A stretch of DNA of 37,294 bases, from assembly GCA_900545995.1 (NCBI GenBank), contig URBM01000003.1:1-37294 (forward strand). The letters are read 5' to 3'. Both the position numbers and the translations under genes were made by a program. This document shows positions 7,777 to 15,404 of the stretch, piece after piece; positions within the stretch are counted from its first letter, which is position 1; each line of letters opens with the position of its first letter. The notes under the pieces were generated by a model. It saw only the letters and a list, made by a program, of their open reading frames with translations. It had not been told where the DNA came from and did no database searches. The DNA is from an uncultured Collinsella sp. (GTDB lineage Bacteria > Actinomycetota > Coriobacteriia > Coriobacteriales > Coriobacteriaceae).

Positions 7777-7881
7777 TTATCAAATATGGCATTTATCTGC
7801 GATAATGTTCATTTTCACCGCTGATGGTGACATTTCATACCGCCTGCCGAACTGCGTGGAGACCTAACAACTTTTTAGGTC
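7777..7881 (+). promoter_or_regulatory. Probable promoter and operator region of the hydrogenase operon
   Basis: An AT-rich stretch precedes the operon. A candidate -10 is GATAAT (7801-7806), with TTATCA at 7777-7782 as a weak -35 at 18 bp. Just downstream, TCACC (7815-7819) and GGTGA (7826-7830) form an inverted repeat with a 6-bp gap that could be an operator. A second hairpin, GACCTAA (7861-7867) and TTAGGTC (7875-7881), falls in the leader. No known regulator can be assigned. Confidence 0.35.
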
Positions 7882-7945
7882 AGTGTTGTGCGTGTAGCAA
7901 TTTCGCCCGGCCTCGCCTCCGGGCTGCCATGTGAGAGGGGATCTT

Positions 7946-9778
7946 ATGGCTCGACTGCACGTAATGGAACGCAGCCACGCTCAGGCCGTCATGGACGACC
8001 TGCACGATGCACTCGGACGTCGTCTGGCGGTGAGTTCACTCGCCCCGTGCCCCGTCGAGTTTACGGCGGCGCTCGTCAACCTGTGCTCCACCCAGAGCTG
8101 CGGCAAGTGCACGCCCTGCCGCGTGGGCCTAAGCGCGCTGAGCGACCTGCTCGCCGATGTGCTCGAGGGCCGCGCCGACGAGTCCACGCTCAACTTGATT
8201 GAGCGCACGGCCCGCACCATCTACCTTTCGAGCGACTGCGCCATCGGCTACGAAGCTGGCGCCATGGCACTCACGGCCATTCGCGGCTTCCGCGACGATT
8301 TTGAGCACCACATCCGCGAGCACTCCTGCGGCTTTGACCGCGAGGCTCGCGTCCCGTGTGTCTCGGGCTGCCCGGCGCACGTCGACATTCCTGGTTACAT
8401 CTCGCTCGTCGAGGCAGGCCGTTATGCCGACGCCGTCAAGGTCATCCGCAAGAACAACCCGCTACCGCTCGTCTGTGGCCTGGTGTGCGAGCATCCCTGC
8501 GAGATGCATTGCCGCCGTGGCATGGTCGACGACCCCATGAACATCCTCGCCCTCAAGCGTTTTGCCGTTGAGCATAGCGACCTCAACGACCACAAGCCAC
8601 ATGTAGTGGACAACACCGGTAAGCGCGTCGCCGTGATCGGCGGCGGCCCGGCCGGCCTTTCCTGTGCCTACTACCTGGCCGTGATGGGCCACAAGGTGAC
8701 CATTTTTGAGCAGCGCCACCACTTGGGCGGCATGCTGCGCTACGGCATCCCCAGCTATCGTCTGCCGCGCGAGCGCCTGCAGGCCGAGATCGACTGGATC
8801 TTGAGCGCCGGCATCGACGTGGAGCTCGACCACTCCGTGAGCGGCGAGGAGCTCGCCCGTCTGCGCGACGAGTTCGATGCCGTCTACCTGGCCATCGGTG
8901 CCCACAGTGACAAGAAGCTCGGCCTTCCGGGTGAAGAGGCGCCCGGCGTGGAATCGGCCGTCAAGATGCTGCGCGCCATCGGCGATGACGAGCTGCCCGA
9001 CCTGAGCGGCCAGCGCGTGTGCGTCATCGGCGGCGGCAACGTGGCCATGGACGTGGCTCGCTCTGCCGTGCGCTGCGGTGCCGAAAAGGTGAGCATCGTC
9101 TACCGCCGCCGCATCTGCGACATGACGGCCCAGGATGCCGAGATTGCCGGCGCCCAGGCCGAGGGCTGCGAGGTCCTGGAGCTCACCGCACCGCTCGCTA
9201 TCGAGACGGGCGAGGAAGGTCACGTGAGTGGCCTGCGCGTGCAGCCGCAGATTATCGGCGAGCCCCGCCGTGGGCGCCCGGCCCCGCGTGCCGCCGCCAC
9301 GCCCGAGCAGATTATTCCCTGCGAGCGCGTGTTCGTGGCCATTGGACAGGACATCGACTCCAAGCCGTTTGAGGACATGGGCATCGCCTGCAAGTGGGGT
9401 CGCGTCGTTACCGATTCGGACGGCGCCGTGCCCAACTTCGATGGCCTCTTTAGCGGCGGCGACTGCCAGACCGGTCCCGCCACCGTCATCCGTGCCATCA
9501 ACGCCGGCCGCGTGGCTTCGGCAAACATCGACCGCTACCTGGGCTTTGACCACAAGATTAAGCTCGACGTGGAGCTGCCGACCGTTCAGTTTAAGGGCAA
9601 GCACGAGTGCGGCCGCTGCGACCTGGGCGAGCGCGAGGCCGGCGAGCGCATTCACGATTGGAATCTGGTCGAACAGGGCCTTACCGAGGAGGAGGCACGC
9701 CAAGAGGCAAGCCGCTGCCTGCGTTGCGACCACTTTGGCTTTGGCGCGTTCCGCGGAGGGAGGAACCTGGAATGGTAG
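7946..9778 (+). CDS. NuoF C-terminal fragment fused to GltD/NfnB-like NAD(P)H oxidoreductase, hydrogenase partner
   Basis: This 610-residue flavoprotein has an unusual build. Residues 45-100 match only the 4Fe-4S end of NuoF/HydB (SCGKCTPCR at 51-59 plus Cys98); the FMN/NADH-binding part of NuoF is absent. Residues 138-189 carry the N-terminal cysteines of GltD-type proteins (Cys138, 142, 177, 181, 185, 189). Then come two dinucleotide folds: GGGPAG near 232-237 for FAD, and IGGGNVAMD for NAD(P)H. A C-terminal CGRC ... CLRC pair adds a possible further cluster. By family knowledge it would move electrons between NAD(P)H and iron-sulfur carriers. Its stop overlaps the start of the [FeFe]-hydrogenase gene, so the two probably form a complex. 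The ATG at 7946 follows GAGAGGGG. Cofactor choice (NADH or NADPH) and any bifurcation are unproven. Confidence 0.85.
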   Translation: MARLHVMERSHAQAVMDDLHDALGRRLAVSSLAPCPVEFTAALVNLCSTQSCGKCTPCRVGLSALSDLLADVLEGRADESTLNLIERTARTIYLSSDCAIGYEAGAMALTAIRGFRDDFEHHIREHSCGFDREARVPCVSGCPAHVDIPGYISLVEAGRYADAVKVIRKNNPLPLVCGLVCEHPCEMHCRRGMVDDPMNILALKRFAVEHSDLNDHKPHVVDNTGKRVAVIGGGPAGLSCAYYLAVMGHKVTIFEQRHHLGGMLRYGIPSYRLPRERLQAEIDWILSAGIDVELDHSVSGEELARLRDEFDAVYLAIGAHSDKKLGLPGEEAPGVESAVKMLRAIGDDELPDLSGQRVCVIGGGNVAMDVARSAVRCGAEKVSIVYRRRICDMTAQDAEIAGAQAEGCEVLELTAPLAIETGEEGHVSGLRVQPQIIGEPRRGRPAPRAAATPEQIIPCERVFVAIGQDIDSKPFEDMGIACKWGRVVTDSDGAVPNFDGLFSGGDCQTGPATVIRAINAGRVASANIDRYLGFDHKIKLDVELPTVQFKGKHECGRCDLGEREAGERIHDWNLVEQGLTEEEARQEASRCLRCDHFGFGAFRGGRNLEW

Positions 9779-11583
9779 GGCTCAACAAAACCACCGTCGG
9801 CGACAACAGTGAAAACGGAGCGCGCAACATGGTCAGGCTCATTATCGATAACTGCGAAGTCGTGGTTCCCGAGCATACCACGATCCTGGATGCGGCCAAG
9901 TCCGTCGGCATTCAGATTCCCACCCTGTGCTACCTGCGCGATCTAAACGAGATTGGCGGCTGCCGCGTGTGCGTGGTCGAGGTTGAGGGCTGCGACCAGC
10001 TGGTTGCCGCCTGCAACAACTACGTGCTCGACGGCATGGTGGTCCACACCAACAGCCCCAAGGCCCGCGAGGCCCGTCGCACCAACGTGCAGCTGCTGCT
10101 GTCCCAGCACGATTCGCGGTGCACGAGCTGCGTGCGCAGCGGCAACTGCAACCTGCAGACCATCGCCAACGACCTGGGCATTTTCTATCTGCCGTATCAA
10201 AGGCATTTGGCGGGCGAGGGCTGGGATTTCGATTTTCCCATCATCCGCGAAAACGACAAGTGCATTAAATGCATGCGCTGCATCAAGGTGTGCGAGAGCG
10301 TGCAGGGCCTAGGGATTTGGGACCTGACCAACCGCGCCACACATACCGCCGTGGGTACCCGCGGGCGCGCGCCGATCGGCAAGACCGATTGCGTCGCCTG
10401 CGGTCAGTGCATCACGCATTGTCCGACGGGCGCGCTGCGCGAGCGCGACGATACCGAGACCGTGTTTGACGCGCTTGCTAATCCCGACAAGATCGTGCTG
10501 GTGCAGATCGCGCCTGCCGTGCGCAGCGCCTGGGGCGAGGAGCTCGGCATATCTCGCGAGGAGGCAACCGTCGAGCGTCTGGCCTGCGCACTGCGCCGCG
10601 TTGGCTTTGAGTACGTGTTCGACACCGATTTCTCGGCCGACCTCACCATTATGGAGGAGGGCTCCGAGCTGCTCGAGCACCTAGGCGCCGCCGCTAAGGG
10701 TGAGGGCGACAGTCGCGGCTGGCCCATGTTTACGAGCTGCTGCCCGGGCTGGGTGCGCTTTGTGAAGGCGCGCTATCCGGAGTTTGTCGACAGCCTGTCC
10801 ACGTCCAAGTCGCCGCAGCAGATGTTCGGCGCCATTGCCAAGACCTACTACGCCAAGGTGCTGGGTGTGGAGCCCGAGCGCCTGTTCGTGGTGTCCGTTA
10901 TGCCGTGCACGGCCAAGAAGGCCGAGTGCGCGCTGCCGAGCATGGTGGGCGAGGACGGCGCGCCCGATGTGGACGTTGCGCTGACGGTGCGCGAGATGGT
11001 GCGCATGATCCGCGCGAGTCACGTGAACGTGGACACGCTGGTCGAGGAGCCGCTCGACACGCCGCTGGGCTTTGGCACGGGCGCGGGCGTGATCTTTGGC
11101 GCCACGGGCGGTGTGATGGAGGCTGCCGTGCGCTCGGCATATTACCTGGTGACGGGCAAGAACCCGGATGCTGACTTCTTCACTGACGTGCGCGGACTCG
11201 AGGGCTGGAAGGAGGCCGTGGCCGATATCGACGGTACCAAGGTGCGCGTCGCCGTGGCGCACGGGCTGGGCAACGCCGCCCGCCTGCTCGACGCGATTCG
11301 CGACGGCAGTGTGAGCTATGACTTCGTTGAGGTTATGGCGTGCCCGGGCGGCTGCGTCGGTGGCGGCGGTCAGCCCATTCACGACGGCTGCGAGCTGGCG
11401 GCCGAGCGCGGCCAGGTGCTGTGGGGCCTGGATGCGAAGGCGGACATTCGCTTCTCGCACGAGAATCCCGATGTCCAGGCGTGCTACCGCGAGTTTTTGG
11501 GCGCGCCGCTCTCGCCGCTGGCCGAGGAGCTGCTGCATACCGACCATCACGCATGGACGATGCCTAACGAGGGGACGTGCTAG
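9772..11583 (+). CDS. hydA: [FeFe]-hydrogenase catalytic subunit
   Basis: This 603-residue enzyme reversibly reduces protons to H2. Domains in order are a 2Fe-2S ferredoxin fold (Cys53, 64, 67, 81), a His/Cys 4Fe-4S site (His113, Cys117, 120, 126), two further 4Fe-4S motifs (Cys164-174 and Cys207-217), and the H-cluster domain. All three H-cluster signatures are intact: TSCCPGW at 321-327 with the proton-relay Cys323, MPCTAKKAE at 377-385, and MACPGGC plus GGGQP near 522-534. The start at 9772 overlaps the previous stop by 7 nt and follows GGAGGGAGG, giving tight coupling; ATG 9829 would give the more usual MVRLII N-terminus. No maturases (HydE, F, G) are in the window. The gene is followed after 2 nt by a transporter gene. 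Confidence 0.96.
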   Translation: MVGLNKTTVGDNSENGARNMVRLIIDNCEVVVPEHTTILDAAKSVGIQIPTLCYLRDLNEIGGCRVCVVEVEGCDQLVAACNNYVLDGMVVHTNSPKAREARRTNVQLLLSQHDSRCTSCVRSGNCNLQTIANDLGIFYLPYQRHLAGEGWDFDFPIIRENDKCIKCMRCIKVCESVQGLGIWDLTNRATHTAVGTRGRAPIGKTDCVACGQCITHCPTGALRERDDTETVFDALANPDKIVLVQIAPAVRSAWGEELGISREEATVERLACALRRVGFEYVFDTDFSADLTIMEEGSELLEHLGAAAKGEGDSRGWPMFTSCCPGWVRFVKARYPEFVDSLSTSKSPQQMFGAIAKTYYAKVLGVEPERLFVVSVMPCTAKKAECALPSMVGEDGAPDVDVALTVREMVRMIRASHVNVDTLVEEPLDTPLGFGTGAGVIFGATGGVMEAAVRSAYYLVTGKNPDADFFTDVRGLEGWKEAVADIDGTKVRVAVAHGLGNAARLLDAIRDGSVSYDFVEVMACPGGCVGGGGQPIHDGCELAAERGQVLWGLDAKADIRFSHENPDVQACYREFLGAPLSPLAEELLHTDHHAWTMPNEGTC

Positions 11584-11585
11584 CG

Positions 11586-12641
11586 ATGCGCGCGTTTGAT
11601 GTTGAGATGTCGCGCCGGGGGTTTGCCTCGGCGCTCGCCGCGGGCGCCCTGTCACTTGCGCTCGCGGGCTGTGGCGGCGGGGCTGCCGGTGCCGGGTCCG
11701 CCGCGGGCTCGGTTGCCACGGACGGCGCCGGTGCTGCCGCAGAGCCGGTCGAGGTGCACGTCGCCTCGCTCAAGGGTCCGACGTCGATCGGTCTGGTGCA
11801 GTTTATGGACCAGGCAGCCGATGGCGAGACAGACAATGAGTTCGACTTTGCGATCAACACTGCCGCCGACGAGATCGTGCCCAAGGTGATTCAGGGCGAT
11901 GTCGACATTGCCTTGGTACCCGCCAACGTGGCGAGCGTTCTCTACAACAAGACCGAGGGTGCGGTACAGGTCATTGATATCAATACGCTTGGCGTGCTGA
12001 GCGTGGTGACGGGCGACGCGGACGTGACTTCGTTTGGCGACCTGGCGGGTCGTACCGTCTACATGACGGGCAAGGGCACCACACCGGAGTACGTCATGAA
12101 CTACCTGCTGGAGCGCGCGGGCCTGACCGGCCAGGTGGCGCTTGAGTTTAAGAGCGAGCCCACCGAGGTGCTGTCGGCGCTGCTTGCCGATTCGTCTGCC
12201 GTGGGCGTGCTGCCCGAGCCGTTCAAGACCGCTGCCATCGCCAAGAGCGAGGGCAAGCTGTCGGCGCCGGTAAATCTGACTGATGTGTGGGATGAGCTGG
12301 CGGATGACACGGGTTCGCGCTTGCTGACGGGCGTGACCGTGGTGCGCCGTGCCTTTGCCGAGGAGCATCCCAAGGCCGTGGCGGAGTTCTTGAGCTGCCA
12401 TGCGGCGAGCGTTAAGGCTGTCAATGCGGCGCCGGCAGACTGGGCGCAGACCGTGGTCGATGCCGGCATCGTGGACAACGCCAAGATCGCCGAGAAGGCG
12501 ATTCCCGGGTGCATGCTCGTGTGCCAGACGGGCAAGGATATGAAGGCGGCACTTAGTGGGTATCTGCAGGTGCTGTCCGACGCGGACGCGAGCGCCGTGG
12601 GTGGTAAACTTCCGGCTGACGATTTCTACTACATGGAGTAG
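11586..12641 (+). CDS. ABC transporter solute-binding lipoprotein (NMT1/SsuA-like)
   Basis: The protein has 351 residues. The N-terminus has SRRGF followed by a hydrophobic stretch ending in LALAGC, a lipobox, so it should be a lipid-anchored extracytoplasmic protein. The twin arginine and Phe also fit a Tat signal. After a Gly/Ala-rich linker comes a periplasmic-binding fold with signs of the NMT1/ThiY/SsuA class: KVIQGDVDIALVP near the first third and GRTVYMTGKGTTPEY. Known members bind sulfonates, nitrate or thiamine precursors; the substrate here cannot be read. It lies 2 nt after hydA and 3 nt before the permease/ATPase gene, so it belongs to the hydrogenase operon by position. The start at 11586 follows GAGGGG; ATG 11607 is an alternative. 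Confidence 0.82.
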   Translation: MRAFDVEMSRRGFASALAAGALSLALAGCGGGAAGAGSAAGSVATDGAGAAAEPVEVHVASLKGPTSIGLVQFMDQAADGETDNEFDFAINTAADEIVPKVIQGDVDIALVPANVASVLYNKTEGAVQVIDINTLGVLSVVTGDADVTSFGDLAGRTVYMTGKGTTPEYVMNYLLERAGLTGQVALEFKSEPTEVLSALLADSSAVGVLPEPFKTAAIAKSEGKLSAPVNLTDVWDELADDTGSRLLTGVTVVRRAFAEEHPKAVAEFLSCHAASVKAVNAAPADWAQTVVDAGIVDNAKIAEKAIPGCMLVCQTGKDMKAALSGYLQVLSDADASAVGGKLPADDFYYME

Positions 12642-12644
12642 CCC

Positions 12645-14021
12645 GTGCGTGCGTTTGCTCGACAAATGACAGAGCGTATGAAGGCGGTGGCGGCAGCAGG
12701 TGCCGTCGCCGCCTTTTGGCTTGCCGTGTGGGTCTTCGCGGCGGTGCTGGTGGCGCAGCCACTGATCTTGCCGGGGCCGGGTGCTGTTGCCTTGGCGCTG
12801 CTGCGCCTGGTGTGCGATGGCGGTACCTGGGCGATTTTGGTGGGCTCGGGCGCGCGGATACTGGGCGGGCTGGCGCTTGCCGCGGTGTGTGGTGGCGTGC
12901 TTGCCGGGATTTCGTCACGGTTGCGGGCGTTTGCGCGCCTGGTGGCTCCGGCACTTTCGTTTGTTAAGGCGACGCCGGTTGCCTGCGTGGTGGTCCTGCT
13001 GCTTATTTGGTTGGGATCGGCGCGCGTGAGCATCGCCGCGGTCTTTTTGATGGCGCTGCCGGGCGTGTATTTTTCGCTGGCCGAGGGCTTGGCACAGGTG
13101 AATAAACCGCTGGAGCAGATGTTCCGTCTGCATGGCGTGCGCGGCTGGCGCCTGTTTTGCGCCCATACCTGGTGCGAAGTCCTGCCGTTTGTGCTTTCGT
13201 GCGCCCGCGCCGTGATCGGCATGAGCTGGAAGGCCGGCGTGGCAGCCGAGCTGATCGGCATGGCGGTGGGCACCGTGGGCGAGCGCATCTATCAGGCAAA
13301 GCTTTTGATTGAGACGGCTGATTTGCTGGCGTGGACCGTGCTGGTCGTTGCCGCCTCGTGGGCGTGTGAGCGCGTGCTGGTGTGGCTGCTGCGGGTTTCG
13401 GGACCCGTGGCGTGGCGCGCGGCCGTGCGGGCGCATGGGCATGGACTGCGCGGGCGTGCGGGGGCTGCGAGCGATGGCGCCGCAGCGGAGCTTGCGCTTG
13501 CCGTGGGCGATCGTGCGCCCTGGGCGCCGGCGCTGGATGGTCTGGTGCTCAACGTGCCTGCGGGTGGGCGTATCTGCGTGATGGGCGCTTCGGGCATGGG
13601 CAAGTCGACGCTGCTTTCGTTGGCAGCGGGGGAGTGCTCGCCGTGCTCGATGGTGTTTCAGGATGCACGCTTGGTCGAGTCCGCCTCGGCGCTGGATAAC
13701 GTGCTGGTGTGCGCCGATGCGTGTGTGGATGCTTCGAGCGCCGCGGCATTGCTGCGCCTGCTGGTGCCGGGAATCGATGTGCATGCGCGCGTGGTCGAGC
13801 TTTCGGGCGGGCAGCGCCGCCGTGTCGAGATTGCCCGCGCCCTGCTGTGCCCGGGCGGCGCGGTGATTCTTGACGAGCCCTTTACCGGTTTAGATACCGC
13901 TGCGCGCGACGCATGCGCCGAGGTCGTGCTCGACCTGCTCGACGGCCGCATGCTCCTGCTTGCCACACACGACGCCTCCGACGTTCAAGCCCTCGATATC
14001 TCGGACATCATCACGCTCTAA
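12645..14021 (+). CDS. ABC transporter permease fused to a compact ATPase
   Basis: This 458-residue protein combines two subunits that are normally separate. Residues about 10-250 form an SsuC/TauC-like permease with roughly six membrane helices and the cytoplasmic coupling loop near GMSWKAGVAAEL. Residues about 265-458 form an ABC ATPase with Walker A GASGMGKST, Q-loop VFQD, signature LSGGQRRR, Walker B AVILDEPFTGLD and H-loop ATHD. The ATPase is short: only about 15 residues separate the Walker A Ser/Thr from the Q-loop region, about 20 fewer than in SsuB or TauB. The GTG start at 12645 follows GGAG. Two copies would give a complete transporter with the lipoprotein encoded just upstream. 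Substrate unknown. Confidence 0.85.
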   Translation: MRAFARQMTERMKAVAAAGAVAAFWLAVWVFAAVLVAQPLILPGPGAVALALLRLVCDGGTWAILVGSGARILGGLALAAVCGGVLAGISSRLRAFARLVAPALSFVKATPVACVVVLLLIWLGSARVSIAAVFLMALPGVYFSLAEGLAQVNKPLEQMFRLHGVRGWRLFCAHTWCEVLPFVLSCARAVIGMSWKAGVAAELIGMAVGTVGERIYQAKLLIETADLLAWTVLVVAASWACERVLVWLLRVSGPVAWRAAVRAHGHGLRGRAGAASDGAAAELALAVGDRAPWAPALDGLVLNVPAGGRICVMGASGMGKSTLLSLAAGECSPCSMVFQDARLVESASALDNVLVCADACVDASSAAALLRLLVPGIDVHARVVELSGGQRRRVEIARALLCPGGAVILDEPFTGLDTAARDACAEVVLDLLDGRMLLLATHDASDVQALDISDIITL

Positions 14022-14076
14022 ATACTAACTCAGCAACAAAATGATTCGTTTTCCTCCGTCCCCATGGGGTCGGGTG

Positions 14077-14122
14077 TGGTATTCTATCTGCTGGGTAATA
14101 CTTAGGAATACCAAGTAATACC
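14077..14122. promoter_or_regulatory. Operator-like nested inverted repeats before the antitoxin-like gene
   Basis: TGGTATTC (14077-14084) and GAATACCA (14106-14113) are perfect inverted repeats. GGTAATACT (14094-14102) and AGTAATACC (14114-14122) form a second, one-mismatch pair interleaved with it. Four related GGTAT/GGTAATA half-sites in 46 bp are typical of operators bound by ribbon-helix-helix autorepressors, and such a protein is encoded 115 bp downstream. Confidence 0.5.
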
Positions 14123-14236
14123 AACGCCGCAGAAACAAACTCCGGATGCGGGCCAATCGGGTTGCCTTCACAGCCCGTCGCCCAGCCGCGTGGCCCGCAT
14201 CTATCCGCACCACCGTCGTTTCAAAAAGGAAGCGCC

Positions 14237-14458
14237 ATGGCAGAACACATGACCCCCGTAGTCGCGAAGGTCTTGCCCGAGGAGAAGGCAGCCTTCGCGG
14301 CGGCAACTCAGCTCGTGGGCACCACGCCGTCCAACGCCATCCGCATGTTCATCGCCGCGTTCAATCGCTGCGGCACCTTCCCGTTCGACATCTCGCCCAG
14401 CGGGGCCTTTGGCAAAGAGTGTCCCCAACAGCTAGTCGTTGAAGAACGTCCCCAATGA
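14237..14458 (+). CDS. RelB/DinJ-like ribbon-helix-helix protein (orphan antitoxin-like)
   Basis: This 73-residue protein resembles the RelB/DinJ antitoxin family: a short beta segment (TPVVAKVLPEEK), then two helices with the family-like SNAIRMFIAAF. Such proteins bind operator DNA as dimers and neutralise an RNase toxin encoded next door. No RelE/YafQ-type toxin follows here; the next gene encodes a membrane protease. The ATG at 14237 follows AAAAGGAA. The last dozen residues (from CPQQ) are encoded by a repeated DNA unit that also crosses the stop codon, so the natural C-terminus may have been replaced by repeat insertion. It could be an orphan regulator or an antitoxin acting in trans. 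Confidence 0.65.
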   Translation: MAEHMTPVVAKVLPEEKAAFAAATQLVGTTPSNAIRMFIAAFNRCGTFPFDISPSGAFGKECPQQLVVEERPQ

Positions 14459-14466
14459 CTAGTCGT
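14421..14466. repeat. Tandem copy of a 19-nt GTCCCCAA...CTAGTCGT unit
   Basis: GTCCCCAACAGCTAGTCGT (14421-14439) and GTCCCCAATGACTAGTCGT (14448-14466) are direct repeats that differ at three central bases, 27 bp apart. They overlap the end of the antitoxin-like gene, including its stop codon, and run towards the ribosome site of the next gene. GTCCCCAA also ends the hairpin at 2873-2931. Confidence 0.7.
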
Positions 14467-14481
14467 CGGGAGGAGGTTGGC

Positions 14482-15402
14482 ATGCTCAATGCGATGATTT
14501 GGGCGCTTGCCTGTTTTGGCGTCGTCGCTGCCGATATTGCCCTGAGCGTCGTTTTGTTTTCCGCCCTTGGCGTCGCATCGGTGTTCATGGGTTTTTCGAT
14601 CGATGACCTCGACATTCAATTGCTTCAGGCCGTCGCGCAGACAGCATCGTTTTTGATGGCGCTGCTGTGGTGGCGTTATCTGTGGCCGCGTTCGTTTATG
14701 GCACGCCGGCAAAGCGAGCACCCGCTCGGCGGGGGAGCGCGTGGGGCGTGGAAACGCATCGCCTGCGTTATCGTGATTGGCCTTGCCCTGCAGGTGGTCG
14801 TTGGTTACGTGACCGACGCCGCGCTGTCGCTGTTGCCCGAGGCCGCGGCCGACTACAGCGAGCTTGTCGAGGAAACAGGCATGGGCGACACCAGCTATCT
14901 CGCCGTCCTGACTACGGTGCTCGGCGCCCCATTTTGTGAAGAGCTGCTGGTGCGCGGCATTATTTTTGAGTTTTCGCTCCGAGCGTTTAATCCGCAGTGC
15001 CGCCCACTTTGGAAGCGCCGGCGTCGTGCGAGCGCGCAGGACGGCGCCATGGTGCCCTGGGCGGCCCCAAGCATGTGGGGTATCGCCGCGGCGATTGTGC
15101 TGCAGGCGGCGGTCTTCGGCTTTATGCACATGAACTGGGTGCAGGGCTGCTACGCGGGTGCCGCCGGCCTCATCTTTGGCTGGGTGCTCGTGACGACCGG
15201 AAAGCTCCGCTACACGATCCTGCTGCACTTTGCCTTTAATGCCGGCTCGTATCTCATGGGCCTGCTATGGTTTGTGAACACGCCGTTCGACGTGGTGGTC
15301 ACGGTTGCTATCGCCGGCGTCATTCTCGTTGAGGCAATGCGCTCGTTGCTCCGGTCGTGCATTCCTGCGCCATGCGAAGCTGATCGCCCTGATTATCAAT
15401 GA
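14482..15402 (+). CDS. CPBP-family intramembrane metalloprotease
   Basis: This 306-residue polytopic membrane protein has the CPBP (Abi/Rce1) signature: EELLVRG (Glu153, Glu154, Arg158), FGFMHMN (His206) and HFAFN (His239, Asn243). These residues form the metal-binding active site in the family. Roughly eight hydrophobic segments are visible. Family members process peptides, act in bacteriocin immunity or have no known task; nothing here identifies a substrate. The ATG at 14482 follows GGAGGAGG; an ATG at 14455 overlapping the upstream stop lacks a site of that quality. It lies 23 bp after the antitoxin-like gene and ends 2 bp from the convergent araC-type gene. Confidence 0.88.
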   Translation: MLNAMIWALACFGVVAADIALSVVLFSALGVASVFMGFSIDDLDIQLLQAVAQTASFLMALLWWRYLWPRSFMARRQSEHPLGGGARGAWKRIACVIVIGLALQVVVGYVTDAALSLLPEAAADYSELVEETGMGDTSYLAVLTTVLGAPFCEELLVRGIIFEFSLRAFNPQCRPLWKRRRRASAQDGAMVPWAAPSMWGIAAAIVLQAAVFGFMHMNWVQGCYAGAAGLIFGWVLVTTGKLRYTILLHFAFNAGSYLMGLLWFVNTPFDVVVTVAIAGVILVEAMRSLLRSCIPAPCEADRPDYQ

Positions 15403-15404
15403 CT

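Noticed and set aside
8462..9733. Minus-strand open frame inside the NuoF/GltD fusion gene
   Set aside because: Antisense shadow with Ala/His/Val-rich sequence and no ribosome site.
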